Shown one piece after another: positions 1 through 8,097 of a DNA stretch of 64,000 bases (position 1 is the first letter of the stretch; each line of letters starts with the position of its first letter). Below the pieces are notes generated by a model, which saw only the letters and a list, made by a program, of their open reading frames with translations, had not been told where the DNA came from and searched no databases. Source of the stretch: Aquabacterium sp. (GTDB lineage: Bacteria > Pseudomonadota > Gammaproteobacteria > Burkholderiales > Burkholderiaceae_C); assembly GCF_029946005.1 (NCBI RefSeq), contig NZ_JAQSDR010000030.1, positions 62,001-126,000 of the forward strand, given 5' to 3'. The translations under genes were made by a program, and so were the position numbers.

Positions 1-410
1 CGGATGGCCTGGATCAGGCGCACGCCCTGCGGTTGGTGCAAAGGCGCCAGCGGCACCAGCTCGGTGATGGCGGCGAGCGTGTCGTCGTCAATGGCCACGG
101 GCCCGTCGAAACGATCCCCACCATGCACCACGCGGTGGCCCACCGACATCAGGTCATCCAGCTTGAAATGCGAGGCGAACCAGCCCAGGGTTTCATCCAG
201 CACCTCGTGCAGGTCCTCGGTGAGCTTGGCGTTCAGGGTGATGTCTTGCGACGTGCCGGAGCCGGAGACCTGAAGCCGCAGGGGGTGAGCGCGCAGGTCG
301 ATCGCGCCCTTGCCCACCTGGGTGGTTTGCCCATTCACGACACTGAACAGGCCCATCTTGATGGACGACGACCCGGCGTTGAAGGTGAGGACCAAAGGGG
401 TGCCGCTCAT
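1..410 (-). CDS. ackA: Acetate kinase, N-terminal part (runs off left edge)
   Basis: Converts acetyl phosphate and ADP to acetate and ATP in the cytoplasm. The visible 136 residues hold the acetate kinase nucleotide-fold signature NAGSSSIK (residues 11-18), GHRVVHGG (91-98) and LAPLHQP (about 121-127). The family is about 400 residues long, so roughly two thirds lies beyond base 1. The ATG at 408-410 is only two bases past the stop of the MaoC-phosphotransacetylase gene, so the two are almost certainly co-transcribed and form the Pta-Ack pathway. The motifs leave little doubt about the family. Confidence 0.93.
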   Translation of the reverse strand, partial: MSGTPLVLTFNAGSSSIKMGLFSVVNGQTTQVGKGAIDLRAHPLRLQVSGSGTSQDITLNAKLTEDLHEVLDETLGWFASHFKLDDLMSVGHRVVHGGDRFDGPVAIDDDTLAAITELVPLAPLHQPQGVRLIQAI

Positions 411-412
411 GC

Positions 413-1813
413 TCACACCACCTTGGCTTTTTTGCGCTCGGACACCAGCTTGGCCAGCGCGGCCGAGGCCAGCCGCACGCGCAGGCTGTCGGAGCGGCTG
501 GTCAGGATGATGGGCAGGCGCGCGCCCAGCACCAGCCCTGCGGCATCGGCACCCGCGAAGTACATCAACTGCTTGGCCAGCATGTTGCCCGCTTCCAGGT
601 CAGGCACCAGCAGGATGTCGGCCTGGCCCGCCACCGGCGAGCTGATGCCCTTGGTGCGGGCGGCCGCCAGGCTGATGGCGTTGTCGAAGGCCAGCGGGCC
701 ATCCACCAAAGCGCCCGTGATCTGCCCGCGCGAGGCCATGACGGTCAGGGCGGCGGCGTCCAGGGTGGTGGGCATCTTGGGGTTGACGGTTTCCACCGCC
801 GCCAGCACGGCCACGCGGGGTTGCTCAATGCCCAGCAGGTGCAGCAGGTCGATGGCGTTCTGACAGATGTCGCGCTTTTGCTCCAGCGTCGGCGCGATGT
901 TGATGGCCGCATCGGTCAGGATCAAAGGCTTGTCGTAGGCGGGCACATCCATGGCGTAGACGTGGCTGATGCGCCGGTCGGTGCGCAGGTTCGAGTTGAC
1001 CCCGACCACGGCACTCAGCAGTTCATCGGTGTGCAGGCTGCCTTTCATCAAGGCCGCGACCTTGCCGGCCGCACCCCATTCCACCGCCAACGCCGCAGCG
1101 GCATGGCTGTGCTCGACCGACTGGATCTCAATGCCCTCCAGGCTGACCTGGGCCGCCTCGGCCACCGCACGGATCTTGGCCTCGGGGCCGAACAGCACCG
1201 GGTCCAGCAAACCTTCGTCGCGCGCCTCGATCGCCGCCTTGATGGCGTCTGGCGAACAGGGGTGCACGATGGCCGTGCGCAGGGCTGGCAAGGCCTGCGC
1301 CTGCTTGATGAACGCCTCGTAACGGTCATGGCGACGCACCGAGACCTCGGGCGGCGTCGTGGCGGGCCAGACGATGGGAGCGGCCGGTGCGATCACGGTC
1401 GCGGTGCCCATCAACACTTCGTCGCCGTGCTGGTTGACGCAACGGGTGTCCAACACCACCACACGCTTGGCCTCGTGCTTCTCCTTGACGGTGACGGAGG
1501 CGGTGATGGTGTCGCCCGGCACCACCGGGTGGCGAAACTGCAGGTCCTGGCCCAGGTAGATGGTGCCCGGCCCCGGCAAGCGGGTGCCCAGCAAGGCGGA
1601 GATCAAGGACCCCGTCCACATGCCATGGATGACCACGTGCCCGAACGGGTCGCTGGAGGCAAACGCCGCGTCCATGTGCGCCGGGTTCACATCACCCGAC
1701 ATCGCCGCGAACAAGTCGATGTCGCTTTGACCCGCGATGCGCACCAGCGAGGCGGTCTCGCCGATGCTCAGTTCTTCGAAGGTCCGGTTGCGCAAAACAA
1801 CGCCATCATTCAT
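413..1813 (-). CDS. MaoC-like hydratase fused to phosphate acetyl/butyryltransferase
   Basis: A 466-residue two-domain protein. Residues 1 to about 150 form a MaoC hot-dog domain with the D-x4-H catalytic pair at D41 and H46 (SGDVNPAHMD). Residues from about 165 to the end match the phosphate acetyl/butyryltransferase (Pta/Ptb) family, which moves acyl groups between CoA and phosphate. It starts at ATG 1811-1813 and ends two bases before ackA, so acyl phosphate made here can be used directly by the kinase. Fused MaoC-Pta proteins are known in proteobacteria; the fusion suggests that the acyl-CoA handled need not be acetyl-CoA. The substrate range is inferred, not seen. Confidence 0.88.
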   Translation of the reverse strand: MNDGVVLRNRTFEELSIGETASLVRIAGQSDIDLFAAMSGDVNPAHMDAAFASSDPFGHVVIHGMWTGSLISALLGTRLPGPGTIYLGQDLQFRHPVVPGDTITASVTVKEKHEAKRVVVLDTRCVNQHGDEVLMGTATVIAPAAPIVWPATTPPEVSVRRHDRYEAFIKQAQALPALRTAIVHPCSPDAIKAAIEARDEGLLDPVLFGPEAKIRAVAEAAQVSLEGIEIQSVEHSHAAAALAVEWGAAGKVAALMKGSLHTDELLSAVVGVNSNLRTDRRISHVYAMDVPAYDKPLILTDAAINIAPTLEQKRDICQNAIDLLHLLGIEQPRVAVLAAVETVNPKMPTTLDAAALTVMASRGQITGALVDGPLAFDNAISLAAARTKGISSPVAGQADILLVPDLEAGNMLAKQLMYFAGADAAGLVLGARLPIILTSRSDSLRVRLASAALAKLVSERKKAKVV

Positions 1814-1938
1814 GGATCCGCCTTATGCTTGAAACAGGGACCAGTGTAAGCACAGGCACACCACCCGGCCCGGCATGGCCTTTGCACGCAGTCTCGCCTG
1901 TGACCCGATCTGGGGCGCAATCATTGAGAGAGGCAACC

Positions 1939-2355
1939 ATGATCAGTAAACAGGTGATGACCAGCGAAGACGCGTTCAAAGCCCTGCACGCCGCGCAGCA
2001 GGAGGCCCTGGCCCACCAATGGGCCGTGTCGATCGCCGTGTGTGACGACGGCGGGCACCTGCTGGGTTTTGTGCGCATGCCAGGGGCCAACATCGCCTCG
2101 GCCACCATTTCGCAATCCAAGGCGGCCACCGCTGCCCAAATGAAGCGCGAGACCAAAGGCATCGAAGAGATGATCAATGGCGGTCGCTTCGCGTTCCTGT
2201 CCGCACCCAAGCTGGAGGGCTTGCTGGAAGGCGGCGTGCCAGTGCTGGTGAATGGGCAGTGCGTGGGCGCCGTGGGGGTCAGCGGGGTCAAGCCGGGTGA
2301 GGACGCCCAGATTGCCAAGGCGGCGGCAGACGCGGTGACGGGCGGCATGACCTAG
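1939..2355 (+). CDS. GlcG/HbpS family (DUF336) heme-binding-like protein
   Basis: A 138-residue protein matching the GlcG/HbpS-like family: an N-terminal segment rich in alanine, the conserved stretch AVCDDGGHLLGFVRMPGA, and the glycine-rich C-terminal part GAVGVSGVKPGEDAQIA. Members bind heme or accompany glycolate and cob(I)alamin-related enzymes, but the role of most is unknown. The ATG at 1939 was chosen because GAGAGAGG lies just upstream and the family begins here; a longer reading frame from 1825 lacks such a site. It is divergent from the maoC-pta gene, with about 125 bp between them. No signal peptide is seen, so it is probably cytoplasmic. Confidence 0.8.
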   Translation: MISKQVMTSEDAFKALHAAQQEALAHQWAVSIAVCDDGGHLLGFVRMPGANIASATISQSKAATAAQMKRETKGIEEMINGGRFAFLSAPKLEGLLEGGVPVLVNGQCVGAVGVSGVKPGEDAQIAKAAADAVTGGMT

Positions 2356-2425
2356 CGGCCCAAGGTCGCGGGCACGCCGATTGCCCTGTGTGATGATTCC
2401 GCACCCGGATTCACAGGAGCCTCGC

Positions 2426-2872
2426 ATGACCGCACGATTTCAAAAAAAACCATGGATTGCTGCACTTTCAGTGTGGGCGCTGCTATTTTCCACCGCCCAC
2501 GCCTGTGAAGGGCCGCGCGCCGCTTTACCGGCCGAAAAGACCAGCATGGGTGTCAGCTACGTGAGCGGGGGGGTCGGCCTGGACGAGTCCACCGCCTTGA
2601 AGGGGGCCAGAAAAGATTACTCGCTCGACATTGAAACTTTTCAATTGGCCAACGGCAAGAACGAGTACATCGCCGCGGTGCCACTGACCATCACGCGCCC
2701 CAATGGTGAAGTGGTGTTCCAGGCGCCCAGCGATGGGCCGTTCACGCTGCTGCGGTTGCCGCCCGGCACCTATGTCGTCCAGGCCAGCCACCAAGGGCAG
2801 ACCCTGCAGCGCCAGGTGCTGGTGGGCACGGGGCTGGGGGCCAAGGCTTCCTTTGTCTTCAAGCCAAGCTGA
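2426..2872 (+). CDS. Secreted protein with carboxypeptidase-regulatory-like fold
   Basis: A 148-residue protein with a signal peptide: positively charged start MTARFQKKPW, hydrophobic core, cleavage near AHA-C at about residue 27. The C-terminal part (PNGEVVFQAPSDGPFTLLRL, then PPGTYVVQASHQGQTL) has the pattern of a carboxypeptidase regulatory-like beta-sandwich found in many secreted proteins. A Shine-Dalgarno sequence (CAGGAGC) precedes the ATG at 2426. The gene converges with the next one, leaving only 9 bases between stops. I do not recognise a specific function; a periplasmic or surface role is the most that can be said. Confidence 0.65.
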   Translation: MTARFQKKPWIAALSVWALLFSTAHACEGPRAALPAEKTSMGVSYVSGGVGLDESTALKGARKDYSLDIETFQLANGKNEYIAAVPLTITRPNGEVVFQAPSDGPFTLLRLPPGTYVVQASHQGQTLQRQVLVGTGLGAKASFVFKPS

Positions 2873-2881
2873 GCAGTCTTT

Positions 2882-3685
2882 TCAGGGCCTGAGCAATTTG
2901 CTGGTCATCGGCCCCAGGTTGCCGGGGTAGCGCTCCCCGTCGTAATGCAAAGTGGTCACGGTCTTCTTGCGGGACGGCCGCTGGCCATTGTCTTGCTGGC
3001 CCGGCCCCCGCGATTGAATGCGGGCGGTCACGTTCAGGTCGCGCCAGCCATGGCTGCTGCTCGGCCCCAATGTCAGGATCAGATCGGCCTCGGTGACCGT
3101 GTCGATGGAGCACGCATCGATGTTGTCCGTCAGGTTCCACTTGGCCACAGTCCACACACGCAGAGGCTGACGTTTCAACACGGGCCGCAAACCCAGGCCA
3201 TCCGGCACCAACAACGTGAGGTACCGGCTGGTGCCACCGTCCGCGCACTTGGGGCTGTGGCCAATGTCCATGCGCACCCCGAAAGCGCGCACGTCCGGGG
3301 CCAGGTCATAGCGCGCGGTGTCGATGGACAGGCTGGTGTCGGTGATGCGGATGCCGGGGTTCAACTCCACAGTTTCCTGGTAAAGCTGCTTGATGATCGC
3401 CCGGCGGGTGTCCACCACCGCCACCGCCAAACCTTTCTGGTCGCCCACCTCGGTGCCGTCTTCCATCTTCAGGTAGTGGAACAAGGCCACGATGGCCCAT
3501 TGCTTGTTCTCGGGGTGGATCTTGCACACCACACCCGGACTTGCAACCGCGATGGCCAGGCGCTTTTCAAGCACCCGAGCCACAGTCGGCACGTCACAGC
3601 CAGGCGCCTCTCGGGCCCAGCTGGGAGAGGACATCAGCAGCCCTCCGATGCACATGAGGGCGAACAAGGCGCGTGTGATGCTCAT
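2882..3685 (-). CDS. Secreted protein of unknown function
   Basis: A 267-residue protein beginning with a clear signal peptide (hydrophobic residues about 5-22, SPSWA-REA cleavage). The mature part carries four or more cysteines, a basic serine/glutamine-rich stretch near the C-terminus (RGPGQQDNGQRPSRKK) and no motif I recognise. The ATG at 3683-3685 fits the signal peptide but has no good Shine-Dalgarno site; a short GGCGC/GCGCC inverted repeat (3687-3702) sits just upstream instead. It lies immediately downstream of arsH on the same strand but nothing ties it to arsenic. Confidence 0.6.
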   Translation of the reverse strand: MSITRALFALMCIGGLLMSSPSWAREAPGCDVPTVARVLEKRLAIAVASPGVVCKIHPENKQWAIVALFHYLKMEDGTEVGDQKGLAVAVVDTRRAIIKQLYQETVELNPGIRITDTSLSIDTARYDLAPDVRAFGVRMDIGHSPKCADGGTSRYLTLLVPDGLGLRPVLKRQPLRVWTVAKWNLTDNIDACSIDTVTEADLILTLGPSSSHGWRDLNVTARIQSRGPGQQDNGQRPSRKKTVTTLHYDGERYPGNLGPMTSKLLRP

Positions 3686-3716
3686 GGCGCATCGTAGCGC
3701 CAACCCACACCCGGCA

Positions 3717-4439
3717 CTAGATCGTGGCTTGGTTCACCCGCCGGCTCAAGGCCTCTGCCGATTCGCGCCGCTCGCTGTAGCGATCGACCAGGTGGCCGGC
3801 CACATCCCGCGTCAGCAAGGTGAACTTGACCAGCTCTTCCATCACATCGACCACCCGCTCGTAGTAGGCGGAGGGCTTCATGCGCCCCGCCTCGTCGAAC
3901 TCCAGGAAGGCCTTGGCCACCGACGACTGATTCGGGATGGTGATCATGCGCATCCAGCGCCCCAGGATGCGCATCTGGTTGACGGCGTTGAACGACTGCG
4001 AGCCACCCGACACCTCCATGACCGCCAGAGTCTTGCCCTGCGTTGGCCGGACCGCGCCCATGCTCAAAGGGATCCAGTCGATCTGGGCTTTCATGATGCC
4101 AGTCATGGCGCCATGCCGCTCGGGCGAACACCACACCATGCCCTCGGCCCACTGCGCCAGTTCGCGCAACTCCTGCACCTTGGGATGAGTGTCCGGCACC
4201 GAGTCCGGCAAGGGCAAATCGGTGGGGTCAAACACCCGAACCTCGCCGCCCATGGCCTCCAGCAAACGTGCTGCTTCCAGCGTCAGCAGCTTGCTGTAGG
4301 AGCGCTCGCGCAATGAGCCATACAGCAAGAGGAAGCGCGGCGAATGCATGGACCGGGCCGCGCCCTGCAAGGCCTCGTTGCTCGGCGCCTTGAACAGCAA
4401 GGTGTCAACGTTGGGCAGATCAGGATGCACGGTGGACAC
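3717..4439 (-). CDS. arsH: ArsH, NADPH-dependent FMN reductase / organoarsenical oxidase
   Basis: A 240-residue flavodoxin-like protein. GSLRERSYS near residue 42 is the FMN phosphate-binding loop, and [20 protein letters not shown] is typical of ArsH. The family oxidises trivalent organoarsenicals such as methylarsenite and reduces quinones or oxygen with NADPH. A GTG at 4437-4439 was chosen because the protein start there ([11 protein letters not shown]) resembles ArsH N-termini; a TTG at 4455-4457 would add six residues. The gene overlaps the 3' end of arsC by 20 bp, so it is translationally coupled and is the last gene of arsR-arsC-arsH. Confidence 0.88.
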   Translation of the reverse strand: MSTVHPDLPNVDTLLFKAPSNEALQGAARSMHSPRFLLLYGSLRERSYSKLLTLEAARLLEAMGGEVRVFDPTDLPLPDSVPDTHPKVQELRELAQWAEGMVWCSPERHGAMTGIMKAQIDWIPLSMGAVRPTQGKTLAVMEVSGGSQSFNAVNQMRILGRWMRMITIPNQSSVAKAFLEFDEAGRMKPSAYYERVVDVMEELVKFTLLTRDVAGHLVDRYSERRESAEALSRRVNQATI

Positions 4440-4854
4440 GGCGACCCTCCGCGTCAATCACGACCTCGCCATCCTCTTTGGTGAATGGCCCTTGCTGAGA
4501 CGCCGGCAGGATGTCCAGCACGACCTCGGACGGGCGGCAAAGCTTGGCCCCCAATGGCGTCACCACGACCGGGCGGTTCATCAGGATGGGATGCGCCACC
4601 ACGAAGTCGAGCAGTTGCTCATCGGTCCAATGGGGTGCGTCCAGCCCCAGCTCGTCATACGGTGTGCCCTTGCGGCGCAGCAACTCGCGAACGGGGATGG
4701 CCAAAGCGGCCAACAGCCCTTGCAAGTCTTCGCGACTTGGCGGTGTCTTCAGGTATTCGATCACCTGGGGCTCGACCCCGGTGTGGCGGATCAGGGCCAG
4801 GGTGTTGCGGGACGTGCCGCAAGCCGGGTTGTGGTAAATCTTGATCGTGCTCAT
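4420..4854 (-). CDS. arsC: Arsenate reductase, glutaredoxin-dependent type
   Basis: A 144-residue protein of the ArsC/Spx-like family that reduces arsenate to arsenite using glutathione and glutaredoxin. The N-terminal [14 protein letters not shown] holds the HX3CX3R pattern with the catalytic cysteine at C12, the same position as in the R773 plasmid enzyme. The downstream [15 protein letters not shown] contains the arginine that helps bind the oxyanion. The ATG at 4852-4854 overlaps the arsR stop in an ATGA, which fixes the start and indicates coupled translation. No arsenite pump gene (acr3 or arsB) is present nearby. Confidence 0.92.
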   Translation of the reverse strand: MSTIKIYHNPACGTSRNTLALIRHTGVEPQVIEYLKTPPSREDLQGLLAALAIPVRELLRRKGTPYDELGLDAPHWTDEQLLDFVVAHPILMNRPVVVTPLGAKLCRPSEVVLDILPASQQGPFTKEDGEVVIDAEGRRVHRAS

Positions 4855-5186
4855 GTGCTGTGTGCTCGTGTTGTTCCAGACTTCGGCTGCTTGACGCAAG
4901 GCTGCCCCTGACAACAGTTGTCGCTCAGGTAGGACAGCAAACCGTTCATGCGGTCGAAGGCTGCGCGGTAAATCAAATGGCGGCCATCGCGCTCCTGGGT
5001 GACCAGTTCAGCATGCAACAACTCCTTGAGGTGGAAGGACAAGGCCGAGCCCGGCACGCCGAGCGATTCGCTCAAGGCCGAAGGCGTCAACCCAGCCGGG
5101 CCCGCCACCACCAAGGCACGGAACACCTGCAGGCGAACAGATTGGGCCAAGGCCGCCAGGGATTTCACAACGTCTTGTTCTTTCAT
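4851..5186 (-). CDS. arsR: ArsR family arsenic-responsive repressor
   Basis: A 111-residue winged-helix repressor of the ArsR/SmtB family. The DNA-recognition region (about residues 33-60, SALSFHLKELLHAELV) lacks the CVC arsenite site of classical ArsR. Instead three cysteines near the C-terminus (C91, C92, C97) resemble the arsenite site described in Acidithiobacillus ferrooxidans ArsR. The gene heads the arsR-arsC-arsH operon, overlapping arsC by four bases. No Shine-Dalgarno sequence precedes the ATG, and a well-formed promoter ends six bases before it, so the transcript may be leaderless. Confidence 0.9.
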   Translation of the reverse strand: MKEQDVVKSLAALAQSVRLQVFRALVVAGPAGLTPSALSESLGVPGSALSFHLKELLHAELVTQERDGRHLIYRAAFDRMNGLLSYLSDNCCQGQPCVKQPKSGTTRAHST

Positions 5187-5221
5187 ATTTCAATTATCAA
5201 TGAAATGTTAATCAGTGGCAA
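5187..5221 (-). promoter_or_regulatory. arsR promoter with overlapping inverted repeat
   Basis: On the minus strand, TTGCCA (5221-5216) and GATAAT (5198-5193) are separated by exactly 17 bases, a good sigma-70 promoter. The -10 box is followed by six bases and then the arsR ATG, so transcription would begin at or next to the start codon. An imperfect inverted repeat with arms ATTTCA/TGAAAT (5187-5206) covers the -10 box and is a plausible ArsR operator. Spacing and boxes are seen; repression and leaderless translation are inferred. Confidence 0.65.
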
Positions 5222-5235
5222 GCCGCATCCGCGGT

Positions 5236-6048
5236 TCAAGCAGGCTCATCCGGCACCAGCACGGTGAGCTTCAGATCGGGATGCTGCGCCACGCGCAAGG
5301 TGAACTGCTGGTACTCGTGCCGTCCTGAACGGGCATGCTCGAAAGCCCGCAGCCCGCCTTCTCGGCTCAGCACTTTTTGAGACTGCCAGGCCGCGTCGAA
5401 AGCCCGACTGGCGGAACGCAATTCATCGACCAAGGCCTGGCGCACCGGGTCATCCCGCCAGGCCGCCGTGTCCGAGCGGTACTCGGCCACCAGGCGCTGC
5501 GCCCGCTCCGGCCAGTTGACGATGAAACTGGGCGCCTGCGGGTGCAGGAACACATAGCGCAGCAGATTGCGCACCCCTCGCCCCTTGAGCCAATCTTCGA
5601 ACAACAGGGCTGCAGGCCTGTTCCAGGCGATGGCATCCCAATGGCGATCCAGGATGTAGGCGGGCGTGCGGATCACCTTGACCAGGTCGGCCAATTGATG
5701 CGTTTCGGAGCCATTCTCTGGCGAGTGCTCGGGGTCGGCCCGTGCCGCCAGTTGGAACAGGTAGGCGCGCTCGGCATTCGACAAATGCAGTCCGGTCGCG
5801 ATCGCGCCCAAAGTGTCGGTGGACACGGCCTGCGTGCGACCCTGCTCGATCCAGGTGTACCAGGTGGGGCTGATGTGGCAAAGCGTGGCCACCTCTTCAC
5901 GGCGCAGGCCTGGCGCGCGCCGCCTGAAGCCGGGCGGCAAGTCCACGTCCTCGGGGCGCAGCTGATCCCGCTTGGCGCGCAGGAACTCGCCCAACTGGTT
6001 CTGGGGCACGGGGGTGGTGTGGGGCACCGAAGTTGGGCGATTCCGCAT
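5236..6048 (-). CDS. XRE-family regulator with MmyB-like ligand-binding domain
   Basis: A 270-residue regulator. Residues about 15-80 form a Cro/C1-type helix-turn-helix (LGEFLRAKRDQL, then RREEVATLCHISPTWYTWIEQGR), and the rest matches the MmyB-like transcription regulator ligand-binding domain (AWNRPAALLF, then RAQRLVAEYRSDTAAWRDDP). Such proteins usually repress a neighbouring gene in response to a fatty-acid-like ligand. The ATG at 6046-6048 is preferred because the family starts about 15 residues before the HTH. It is divergent from the methyltransferase gene at 6160, which is its likely target. Confidence 0.85.
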   Translation of the reverse strand: MRNRPTSVPHTTPVPQNQLGEFLRAKRDQLRPEDVDLPPGFRRRAPGLRREEVATLCHISPTWYTWIEQGRTQAVSTDTLGAIATGLHLSNAERAYLFQLAARADPEHSPENGSETHQLADLVKVIRTPAYILDRHWDAIAWNRPAALLFEDWLKGRGVRNLLRYVFLHPQAPSFIVNWPERAQRLVAEYRSDTAAWRDDPVRQALVDELRSASRAFDAAWQSQKVLSREGGLRAFEHARSGRHEYQQFTLRVAQHPDLKLTVLVPDEPA

Positions 6049-6094
6049 GCTCTCAGGGGCCTCAGCCTGTTGATTCCAGTTATAGGATAAGCAC

Positions 6095-6113
6095 TGATCT
6101 TGTACCAGGATCA
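6095..6113. promoter_or_regulatory. Candidate operator between XRE regulator and methyltransferase
   Basis: TGATCTTG-TAC-CAGGATCA is an inverted repeat with 7 of 8 matching arm positions. It lies in the divergent region, upstream of a TATAAC -10-like box (6084-6079) for the regulator gene. Its place and symmetry fit an autoregulatory XRE operator; binding is inferred. Confidence 0.4.
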
Positions 6114-6159
6114 TGACACGCCTAAGGTGAAGGCTCGATCAGTCAAAACGGAGCCCGCG

Positions 6160-6957
6160 ATGCGAACCCACCTTCAGACCAACCTCGACCAGTACGGCAC
6201 GCAGGCCCAGGCTTACCTGGACAGCCCGGTCCATGCCCAAGGCCCGGACTTGGCTCAAGCGCAAGCTTTGGTCGGGCAGGCCATCCCCGCCAGCGGTCAA
6301 GCGCTGGACGTGGGCTGTGGCGCCGGTCACCTCAGCTTCGCGCTGGCCCCCCACGTGGCCCGCATCGTCGCGCTCGACCCCTCGCCCCAGATGCTGGCCA
6401 CCGTCCAGCAAGCCGCTCAGGCGCGAGGCCTCCGCCACATCGAGACCCTGCAGTCCAGCGCGGAGAGCCTGCCGTTGCCCAATGCCAGCTTCGACCTCGT
6501 CTGCTCACGCTACAGCGCCCACCACTGGACCCAACTGGAACAAGCCTTGAAAGAAATGCGCCGCGTGCTCAAGCCGGGCGGCCACTTGCTGCTGATTGAC
6601 GTGCAAGGCGAAGAAGACGCCCTGGTCGACAGCCATTTGCAAGCCATCGAGTTGCTCAGGGACCGCTCGCATGTGCGCAACCGCGCCGTCTCGCAATGGC
6701 GCGCCTTGCTGGCCGATGCGGGCTTCGCCAACGTGGCACATGACAGCTGGCCCGTGCACATCGACTTCCCATCGTGGGTGGCCCGCATGCGAACACCTGC
6801 GTCGCGCGTGGCCATGATCCGCGAAGTGCAGACCGATGCACCTCAGGAAGTGCACGAGGCGCTGGCCATCGAGCCGGACGGTTCATTCACCTTCACGACC
6901 GGGCTGTTCTGGGCGCGGGCCAGCAAGGATGGGCAAGGCAGGGCTACACTGGGCTGA
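6160..6957 (+). CDS. Class I SAM-dependent methyltransferase
   Basis: A 265-residue cytoplasmic methyltransferase of the UbiE/Methyltransf_11 type. Motif I is ALDVGCGAGHLSFAL (about residues 48-62), the acidic end of beta-2 is VALDPSP, and the post-III region LKEMRRVLKPGGHLLLIDV is typical. The substrate cannot be told from the sequence; small-molecule methylation is common in this group. The ATG at 6160 follows GGAG by seven bases. It is divergently arranged with the MmyB-type regulator, so its expression is probably controlled by that protein. Confidence 0.85.
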   Translation: MRTHLQTNLDQYGTQAQAYLDSPVHAQGPDLAQAQALVGQAIPASGQALDVGCGAGHLSFALAPHVARIVALDPSPQMLATVQQAAQARGLRHIETLQSSAESLPLPNASFDLVCSRYSAHHWTQLEQALKEMRRVLKPGGHLLLIDVQGEEDALVDSHLQAIELLRDRSHVRNRAVSQWRALLADAGFANVAHDSWPVHIDFPSWVARMRTPASRVAMIREVQTDAPQEVHEALAIEPDGSFTFTTGLFWARASKDGQGRATLG

Positions 6958-6981
6958 AACATCCTGAGGAAAGAAGGCCCC

Positions 6982-7356
6982 ATGCAAGTCTTGCTGAACA
7001 CCGATACCCACGTTGATGGCCGCCACGGCATGGCCGAGTTCCTCGAAACCGAGGTGAAGGAAGCCCTGAGCCGCTTTGGCGACCACGTCACCCGCGTCGA
7101 AGCCCACGTCACCGACGCGGTCAGCCACACCAAGGCCCACCCGGACGACATCCACTGCACGCTGGAGGCCCGGCTGATCGGGTTGGAGCCCGTGATCGTC
7201 AAGGACCACGGACCATCCGCCCACCAGGCCATTCAAGGCGCGGTGGGCAAGCTCAAACGCGCGGTGGGCACGGCCGTTGAAAAGCACGCGCCTCGCCGCG
7301 GCCCCAGCCTGTCCGACATCGCCGCATCTGACACGGCCAGCACCGACCAGGACTGA
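6982..7356 (+). CDS. HPF/RaiA-family ribosome-associated protein
   Basis: A 124-residue protein matching the hibernation promoting factor / RaiA fold: N-terminal QVLLNTDTHVDG, an acidic helix (EFLETEVKEALSRFGDHVTRVEAHV) and a C-terminal helix (AHQAIQGAVGKLKRAVGTAVEK) followed by a disordered tail. Family members sit in the decoding region of idle ribosomes. GAGGAAAGAAGG precedes the ATG at 6982. It is 24 bases downstream of the methyltransferase, so the two may be co-transcribed. A second, distinct HPF-like protein is encoded at 33420-33779. Whether this one binds ribosomes is inferred from the family. Confidence 0.75.
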   Translation: MQVLLNTDTHVDGRHGMAEFLETEVKEALSRFGDHVTRVEAHVTDAVSHTKAHPDDIHCTLEARLIGLEPVIVKDHGPSAHQAIQGAVGKLKRAVGTAVEKHAPRRGPSLSDIAASDTASTDQD

Positions 7357-7377
7357 GCCGCAAGGCCCCATCCTTGA

Positions 7378-7980
7378 TCAAGCGGGGATGACTTCCTCGA
7401 TCTGGGCCTGGGCCGAGGCCAAGGCCTCTTGCTCGGCCTGTGGACCCAGGGCGATGCCTTCGACATAAACAAACTGCACATCGGTCATGCCCAAGAAGGC
7501 CAGCACGGTCTTGAGGTAGGGCACTTGCGTGTCGGCCGGGGTGTTGCGGTACAGGCCGCCACGGGTCAGCGCCACATAGACCTTCTTGCCGGTCAGCAGG
7601 CCGACAGGGCCCTTCTCGGTGTACGCGAAGGTGACCTTGGCACGGGCGATGGCGTCGATCCAGTTCTTGAGCTGGGCGGGCACGCCAAAGTTGTACATGG
7701 GCACGCCCAGCACCAGCACATCGGCGGCCTGGATTTCGGCGATCACGGCGTCGTCCGCGGCCACGCGGGCGGCTTGCTCGGCGGTGCGTTGCTCAGCAGG
7801 GGTGAACAGGGCTTGCAGCGCGGGTTCGTCCAATTCACCCAGCGGCGCGCGGCCCAGGTCACGCACGGTGACGGTGGCATCCAGCTGCTGGGTGCGCAGG
7901 CGCTCGACGATGGTGGCGGCCAGGCGGCTGGAGTGCGAAGCGTCAGGGCGCGAGCTGGAATTGATTTGCAAGATGTTCAT
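7378..7980 (-). CDS. azoR: FMN-dependent NADH:quinone reductase / azoreductase
   Basis: A 200-residue flavodoxin-fold protein matching AzoR. The start [21 protein letters not shown] forms the FMN phosphate loop, [20 protein letters not shown] is the highly conserved flavin-binding stretch, and LTRGGLY follows at the expected place. The family reduces quinones and azo compounds by two electrons, giving protection from quinone and thiol stress. It is divergent from a LysR gene, and a perfect inverted repeat lies between them, so regulation by that LysR protein is likely. Confidence 0.92.
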   Translation of the reverse strand: MNILQINSSSRPDASHSSRLAATIVERLRTQQLDATVTVRDLGRAPLGELDEPALQALFTPAEQRTAEQAARVAADDAVIAEIQAADVLVLGVPMYNFGVPAQLKNWIDAIARAKVTFAYTEKGPVGLLTGKKVYVALTRGGLYRNTPADTQVPYLKTVLAFLGMTDVQFVYVEGIALGPQAEQEALASAQAQIEEVIPA

Positions 7981-8064
7981 GGTGAGTCCTTGGCAGAAAG
8001 TGTTGAAGCGATGGACTCACTGTAATTATCCCCACAGACTTGCGGAAGACCTTGAATTGGATAA

Positions 8065-8088
8065 CATTGTTCCACTGGCAGAACAATG
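8065..8088. promoter_or_regulatory. Candidate LysR operator between azoR and its divergent regulator
   Basis: CATTGTTC (8065-8072) and GAACAATG (8081-8088) are perfect inverted arms separated by eight bases, and the inner sequence has the T-N11-A form bound by LysR proteins (T8071, A8083). The right arm covers an ATG at 8086 in frame with the LysR gene, which favours the later ATG at 8098 as the true start. Operator function is inferred from position and symmetry. Confidence 0.5.
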
Positions 8089-8097
8089 GTGGCGGCA

